Positions 19,041 to 23,783 of a stretch of 23,783 bases of DNA are shown piece after piece (position 1 is the stretch's first letter; each line of letters opens with the position of its first letter). A program made the translations under genes and the position numbers. This stretch comes from Monosporascus cannonballus (Eukaryota; Ascomycota; Sordariomycetes; Xylariales): positions 1 through 23,783 of the forward strand of contig QJNS01000496.1 in assembly GCA_004154925.1 (NCBI GenBank). The letters run 5' to 3'. The notes under the pieces are model-generated. The model searched no databases. It saw nothing but the letters and a program-made list of their open reading frames with translations, and had not been told where the DNA came from.

Positions 19041-19905
19041 TTGGAAGGGTAGGGAGCACGATATTGAATATCAGGGTAAGGGGTCATAGGAGCCTCAAGA
19101 GTCGGGAGGATAGACTCACCGGGCTCTGTCCATATTTATTGAGTTACCTATAGCTACCTATATATGTGCCATTATTGTTATCTTTAGGCAGTTCCACCAA
19201 AGGATGTTTCATGAGGTCGGAATAAATTATAAGTCCGCATGGTTCGACACCTGACGAGGCGAGCACAGGAGGCAGTCGCGGTCGTTCTGCGTGAGAAGTG
19301 CTTCCGGATTTCTACGCTCCTGGAATTACCAAGCGTCCCATGCATGGCATCTAGCACATGGACCGGAGCTCCCTTAGAAAATGCGCTTATATCATTAGCC
19401 GTTGACTGCGAAGCCTGATTACCAATAGTCGCGGATGGGAAATTCTGGCTAGAAAGGGGCAAAGAGGCTCGCGGCGAGAGATGGCATGATGGTTATTAGA
19501 CTCATGCCGGCATTTGAATTGGGTAGTATCAACGAAACCATTACGAGGGCTGGGTTCGTAACGGGTATCGCCTCTTTTGGAGCTTCCGAGTTCCCAACCA
19601 TTTCTGTGCCAATCGTGCTTGAAATCCTATGCGTGACGTTTTATGTGGCCGTGGCGCCTATATGCGGCGTCTCCTATTATCCCGGATAAGATCTGCCAAC
19701 ATCCATGGCAATAGATAAAATGCCGAATAACCCCACCATTCTCATATGGATATTCTCCTGTATACAACCTTAATTCTTTTAGTCATGGACGGGAACATCG
19801 TACAAATGCAAGTTACTGCCGCGGTTGAAGATGATAATCCGCCGAGTTTCAAATTGTGCTCTCGCTTCCCGTCTCCACCGTGCTATGACCTAGACCACAT
19901 CGAGG
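19041..19905. other. Intergenic region, NLR to DUF8021 gene
   Basis: No gene is recognised in these 865 bases. A 67-codon ATG frame (19486-19689) with hydrophobic stretches and a minus-strand frame (19184-19462, lacking an ATG start) resemble no family. No repeat or RNA gene was seen. Confidence 0.5.
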
Positions 19906-20729
19906 ATGATTCCCCTGAAGAACTCAGCAGCGCTAGCTCTAGGCTTCGCCGCCTCGGCCGTTGCGCAATGCACCCGCGAGGAGCTTATGGCGATCACGGA
20001 TAGCCTCCTCGACGCTCAGAGCTCGGGCACGCCCGATGCTTTGACGCCCCTGGCGGCCACGGTCGATTACAGCGAGCAGTTCGAAGCGGCGGACATCGCG
20101 ACGGGAATCCTCTCGCAGCCGCTCAATCTGGCCCACAACCGCAGCACCCACGACACCACCGCCTGTGCCACCTACACTGAGCTGATCGTCACCGATCCCT
20201 CGCACCCGTACGTGATTGGGACGCAGATGCGCCTGACGAACGGCGAAGTCTCCAAGATCGAGACTATCATCACTGACCAAGGCGACTGGCTGTTCAACGC
20301 CACCGGAACCTACTATTGGGCGTCGCGGGAGGACTGGAGTGTCATCCCGGAAGAGGACCGAGACACTCGCGAAGTCATCCAGGCTGCCGGCGATGCTTAT
20401 TGCGATCTCTTCAACGACAAGAGCGTGGAGGTCCCCTGGGGAATTCCCTGTGCTCGCCTTGAAGGCGGCGCCTACACTGGCAACGGGTCGTCTACCGATC
20501 GCTGCGATGTTGGTGTTCCAGATGGTATGTTCGAGAGATTCCCCCTCCGATCATTGTTATCAACCACGACATTTTAGGCGTGGCATTGGTGAATAGGCGT
20601 TATGTTGTCGATGAGACGGTGGGCTCAGTTTGCATCTTCATGACGTTTGGCACTATCCCCGACAGTCACGAATTCCGCGTGGAGAAAGGGAAGCTCCGTT
20701 ACGTGCACACGATGAGCGTCACGGCCTGA
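19906..20729 (+). CDS. Secreted DUF8021-domain protein, two exons
   Basis: Exon 1 (19906-20524) and exon 2 (20578-20729) join to 256 residues. The 53-bp intron has donor GTATGT and acceptor TAG. MIPLKNSAALALGFAASAVA is a signal peptide, with cleavage likely near residue 21 (AVAQ-C). The mature part matches the fungal DUF8021 pattern: ADIATGILSQPL, TACATYTELIVTDPSHPYVI, GDWLFNATGTYYWASREDW, VIQAAGDAYCDLFNDKSV, and the end NRRYVVDETVGSV...PDSHEFRVEKGKLRYVHT. N-glycosylation sequons (NRS, NAT, NDK-S, NGS) and several Cys fit an extracellular protein. Molecular function is not established; the fold may be related to NTF2-like small barrels (inference). Translating without the splice loses the conserved C-terminus, which supports the intron. 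Confidence 0.87.
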
Positions 20730-22063
20730 AGGCAGAGCTATTAGGACATTCTACCACGTTCCCCACATTCGAGTGATTTTTCTGTCTCTCTTCCACATAG
20801 ATTGCTTACCACATAATCCCCATAAGTCAAACCTGTACATAAGAAGTATGATACCGGTGTACTGGGCTTCTTCCAAGTATGGCACATTTAGACTGCTTAT
20901 GACACATATGGTAATACACCTCCGCTTTAAGTTGTACTAGAACACGGCCTACCCGCCAAAGAAGGTCAGTCAAGCCACGGAGTGTGTACGGTGGACCTTT
21001 GCGGAAGTAGGGAAGGTTTTTCGGTTGAACTAATGTCCACTTGTATGCACATCAAATCTAACATCTCGCTCGAGAAAATCATCCTGATTAGATGACTGTC
21101 CGTGTTGAAATAGGGGTTAGAATAGGGGTAACTAGGCGACCCACATTTCTGTGCGTATATTCGCTTGTATAGCCCCAAGCTCTCAAGCCCGATCGATAAC
21201 TTAGTACTGAATCTCACAGGGGTCAAATTTATCTTTAACCGTCCAAAGGGCTCCCGCGAGCAAATGCTCAGGGTCGATGGAGCTACTTTGTTACTCCTAC
21301 CACTATGCCCAAACCGATGCCGACCGAGTTCACAGACAGTGCCACCAGGACAATTTACCACAAAACAAAAGATGCGAACACATATCTTCGACATTATGAA
21401 ATATCAAGGACCGAGAAAGCCAATACAGCAATTCGCAGAACCGGCTTCACCTCTGTGAATAAAATTCAATTTTCACACAGCCGCCAGGGCATAGGGTCCC
21501 GCTTAATTCAGTCTGGCCCCAACTCGTGACTTGGACAATGTCTGATGCTGTACCAAAGGGTGGCCGACTTACTTGAGATGCGAGACTCGGGTGAGCCCCT
21601 CATTTTGGCTGAAGTCATGCACCACAGGGGTCCACCACGTGTACACTGCTAAGTCGATCGCACATTCACCTTGCGGTTTTACGCTCTGTATCTGTCCTCT
21701 AATGGCAGACATCATATACATATATACGACCGGCTAATCGACTCCAGTGACGAGCCAATCAATTTCGAGAGGGAACCGGGTCCCTCGCCCGGGTACTGAG
21801 AGATGGATTGACAGAAGAGCGGGGGGGCGATAGCCGACGCGGTTCACTGATGCTGGCCTCCCTCGAGCTTTGAATCCATGAAACCTTCAACGCAAGATTC
21901 ACAATTCTTTTACATCCCACGGCAGGATTCGCTCGGCTAATTGCAAAAGCACCAACGTCGCCGCCGTGATATCCTGCATGCTCGCTCTGCTCCCCGCTGA
22001 GCACACATGTATAGTTGTACTGACGAACTTCCCGACCATTAATTGGCCATAATATATGGAAGG
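20730..22063. other. Long intergenic region without recognisable gene
   Basis: These 1334 bases hold no recognisable protein family. A 142-codon minus-strand ATG frame (20966-21394) has no motif or signal peptide I can identify and looks like chance. AATAGGGGT occurs twice within about 20 bases near 21109-21129, probably chance. No tRNA or transposon end was seen. Confidence 0.5.
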
Positions 22064-23762
22064 ATGGAATATTGTACAGCGGCCGAAGAATTCTCCGAAC
22101 AAGAGGAGCAAGAGTCGCCCTCCGAAGACGAGCTAGACGAGGACGCGGTTGGCGCATGGCACGATCGCTCTTGTAACATTCTCGCTCTTCACTCCTATAA
22201 CGGTGTCCAGACATGCTTGAGCTGCAGCTGCACAGACGCAGATCCGGCTGCTCACGACGAGGCTCCCTGCGGATACGTGCATAAGGACATACGACAGAGA
22301 ACGGAGCTGCGGCTGTTGTTGGTCAAGCCGGGAAAATTTGACGACGTCGTCCATTGTACGTTGGTTCATTGCAATATCGAAGAGCTTCCCCCATACGAAG
22401 CAATATCATATACCTGGGCCGACGAGTCCGGAGATGCGACCAAGAACAAAACAATCTATCTCAGCGGTTCGCCATTTAACGTCACGGTTAACTGCGAGGC
22501 GGCCTTGAAGCGGGTCCGTAGACATCAACGATGGGCGCGAACGATTTGGATTGACGCAGTATGCATCAATCAGGAGAACAAAGATAAGCAAGGCCATCAG
22601 GTCCAGTTCATGCCGAAGATCTACTCGAGAGCGCAGAAAGTGCTTATTTACCTAGGAGAGCCGACGGACGAGGAGCGTGAAGGGCTTAGAACTTGTCACC
22701 TCGATCACTTCTCATCCACATGTTCTTAATTACGTCGATCGGCCCGGTTGCAATGGAGGGTCCACCGTGTGGAATTCCGTGAAACGAGCTATCAGTTCCC
22801 TCCTCAATCGTCGTTACTTCTCGCGAGTGTGGATTTTGCAGGAGGTTGCTTTGGCGAGGGAGAGTGCGGTGCTCTGCGGTGAATATGAGCTACCGTGGAA
22901 ACCTCTTCAAGACCGATAAACGAGATAAGGTCTTTGCAGTATTTGGCATGATCGATTGCGCCGACAGTCTCGGCTATGTCGCAGATTACAATGAAGGCGT
23001 CGAGGAAACATACAGCAGGATCGCAGTGCTCCTTGCTGAAACCTATGGTCCCACGTCCGTCCTAACACGTGCCCTGTGTTGTCGCAATATCCAAACACTC
23101 CCCTCCTGGGTCACCGACTGGTCACATCAGTATTTGGACGAAGAACCAATGCTGATCCATAAAGCCCACTGGGACTTCTTCCCAACTATTCTCTTGGATA
23201 AGGGACGGTACGAGATTGAGTTTGTCGGCGCGCGGGTTTGCCGCTTTGGAGACGTTGCTGAATGGGGGTTACTGCGTCAAGGTGTCCCTTGCCGGTGAGG
23301 GGCGTGGTGGCCAGATCTCAGTGGAAACGGCGCGCCAGCTCGAATCTTTGCATCGAAGCTTGGACCTGTCCCGAGACGATTCGCTCTGTGTCTACGCAAT
23401 GTTACGCACTCGGTGCGGTCCAACGTGCAGGGACGTCGACGATTTTGAAAAGGGGTTGAACCGGCATTTAACGGAGCAACTGAAGAAATCTGACGTAGTC
23501 AAGGGCTCAAAGGACGTCTTTATCCTATCGGGCGGACGAGACTTTTGCTTTAGGGGATTATGCCTACTGTCGCTCATAACTACGCGTCAGATTGAGGCGA
23601 AAGTAGATACGGTTTCGCTGAAGCAGGAGATAGAGGAGGGTCATTTGGTGTTGCCCGAAGTGCTGAACGCGCTGGAGAAGTGGGAATCGCTAGAGAAATG
23701 GCTGGAAAGCGGGGAAGCGCTGGGGGCAGTGACGGGAAAACGTGAAAATGAGGGTAAACGGG
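22064..23762 (+). pseudogene. HET-domain gene broken by three frame changes, truncated at contig end
   Basis: Four pieces of one heterokaryon-incompatibility protein lie in order but in different frames. Piece 1 (22064 to about 22677) has an acidic leader and then the HET core: PPYEAISYTWAD, TIWIDAVCINQENKDKQGHQV and KVLIYLGEPTDEE. Piece 2 (about 22677-22915) has RRYFSRVWILQEVALARES and VLCGEYELPW. Piece 3 (about 22898-23260) has TDKRDKVFAVFGMID and LPSWVTDWS. Piece 4 (23261 to the contig end) stays open with a helical C-terminus. The usual segment between LPW and the RDKVFAVFG motif is largely missing, so the second break is probably a deletion. No GT-AG introns restore the frame. HET proteins trigger cell death after non-self fusion. 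Either the gene is dead or the contig end has base errors. Confidence 0.8.
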
Positions 23763-23783
23763 AGATCGGAAGAGCACCGTCTG
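23763..23783 (+). other. Illumina adapter sequence at contig end
   Basis: The terminal 21 bases begin AGATCGGAAGAGCAC and finish CGTCTG. This matches the standard TruSeq read-1 adapter except for one missing A between the two parts. It is library sequence, not genome, and it marks this edge as an untrimmed contig end. Confidence 0.9.

Noticed and set aside
19486..19689. Small plus-strand frame with hydrophobic stretches
   Set aside because: It is too short with no family resemblance; it could be a chance frame or the remnant of something unidentified.
21100..21135. AATAGGGGT repeats resembling telomere units
   Set aside because: There are only two imperfect copies and the unit is not TTAGGG; the place is internal.
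20966..21394. Minus-strand 142-codon frame
   Set aside because: It has an ATG but no recognisable domain, signal peptide or splice structure; chance is more likely.
22677..22915. Introns as the explanation for the HET frame changes
   Set aside because: No donor, branch and acceptor set of plausible length joins the pieces; the first shift lies within a few bases of continuous coding sequence.

Overview
The window looks like one complete contig from a filamentous ascomycete (Pezizomycotina, probably Sordariomycetes). Genes are carried on both strands and are split by short introns of about 50-110 bp with GTAAGT-type donors, CTAAC/CTAAT branch sites and CAG/TAG acceptors. The protein families (fungal NLR, HET domain, DUF8021, Vps5, TAF5, Med11, mitochondrial bL31) are typical of moulds. 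The last 21 bases closely match an Illumina adapter, so the right edge is a contig end carrying library sequence.

Left part, 1-10.5 kb: a housekeeping block. After a non-coding AT-rich edge come a flavin-reductase-like protein (minus), the mitochondrial ribosomal protein bL31m (plus, divergent from it), the retromer sorting nexin Vps5 (minus, four introns), Mediator subunit Med11 (minus, one intron) and TFIID/SAGA subunit TAF5 (plus, three introns). Med11 and TAF5, both RNA polymerase II machinery, are divergent and share one 749-bp promoter interval.

Right part, 10.5-23.8 kb: an accessory-type block. It holds a GC-rich family-1 glycosyltransferase whose frame is cut by one in-frame amber codon, followed by 47 more plausible codons. 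A 1697-residue NLR-like STAND protein (helical N-domain, NACHT, acidic linker, about 12 ankyrin repeats, C-terminal SPRY; five introns) is divergent from it. Next are a small secreted DUF8021 protein and, at the contig end, a HET-domain gene broken by three frame changes. Fungal NLR and HET proteins are known players in allorecognition and programmed cell death, so this half resembles a fast-evolving recognition locus. No direct functional link between the two is shown by the sequence.

Splice sites were read by eye and checked by frame continuity and family conservation; no transcripts or alignments were available. No tRNA, rRNA, CRISPR array or intact transposon was found.
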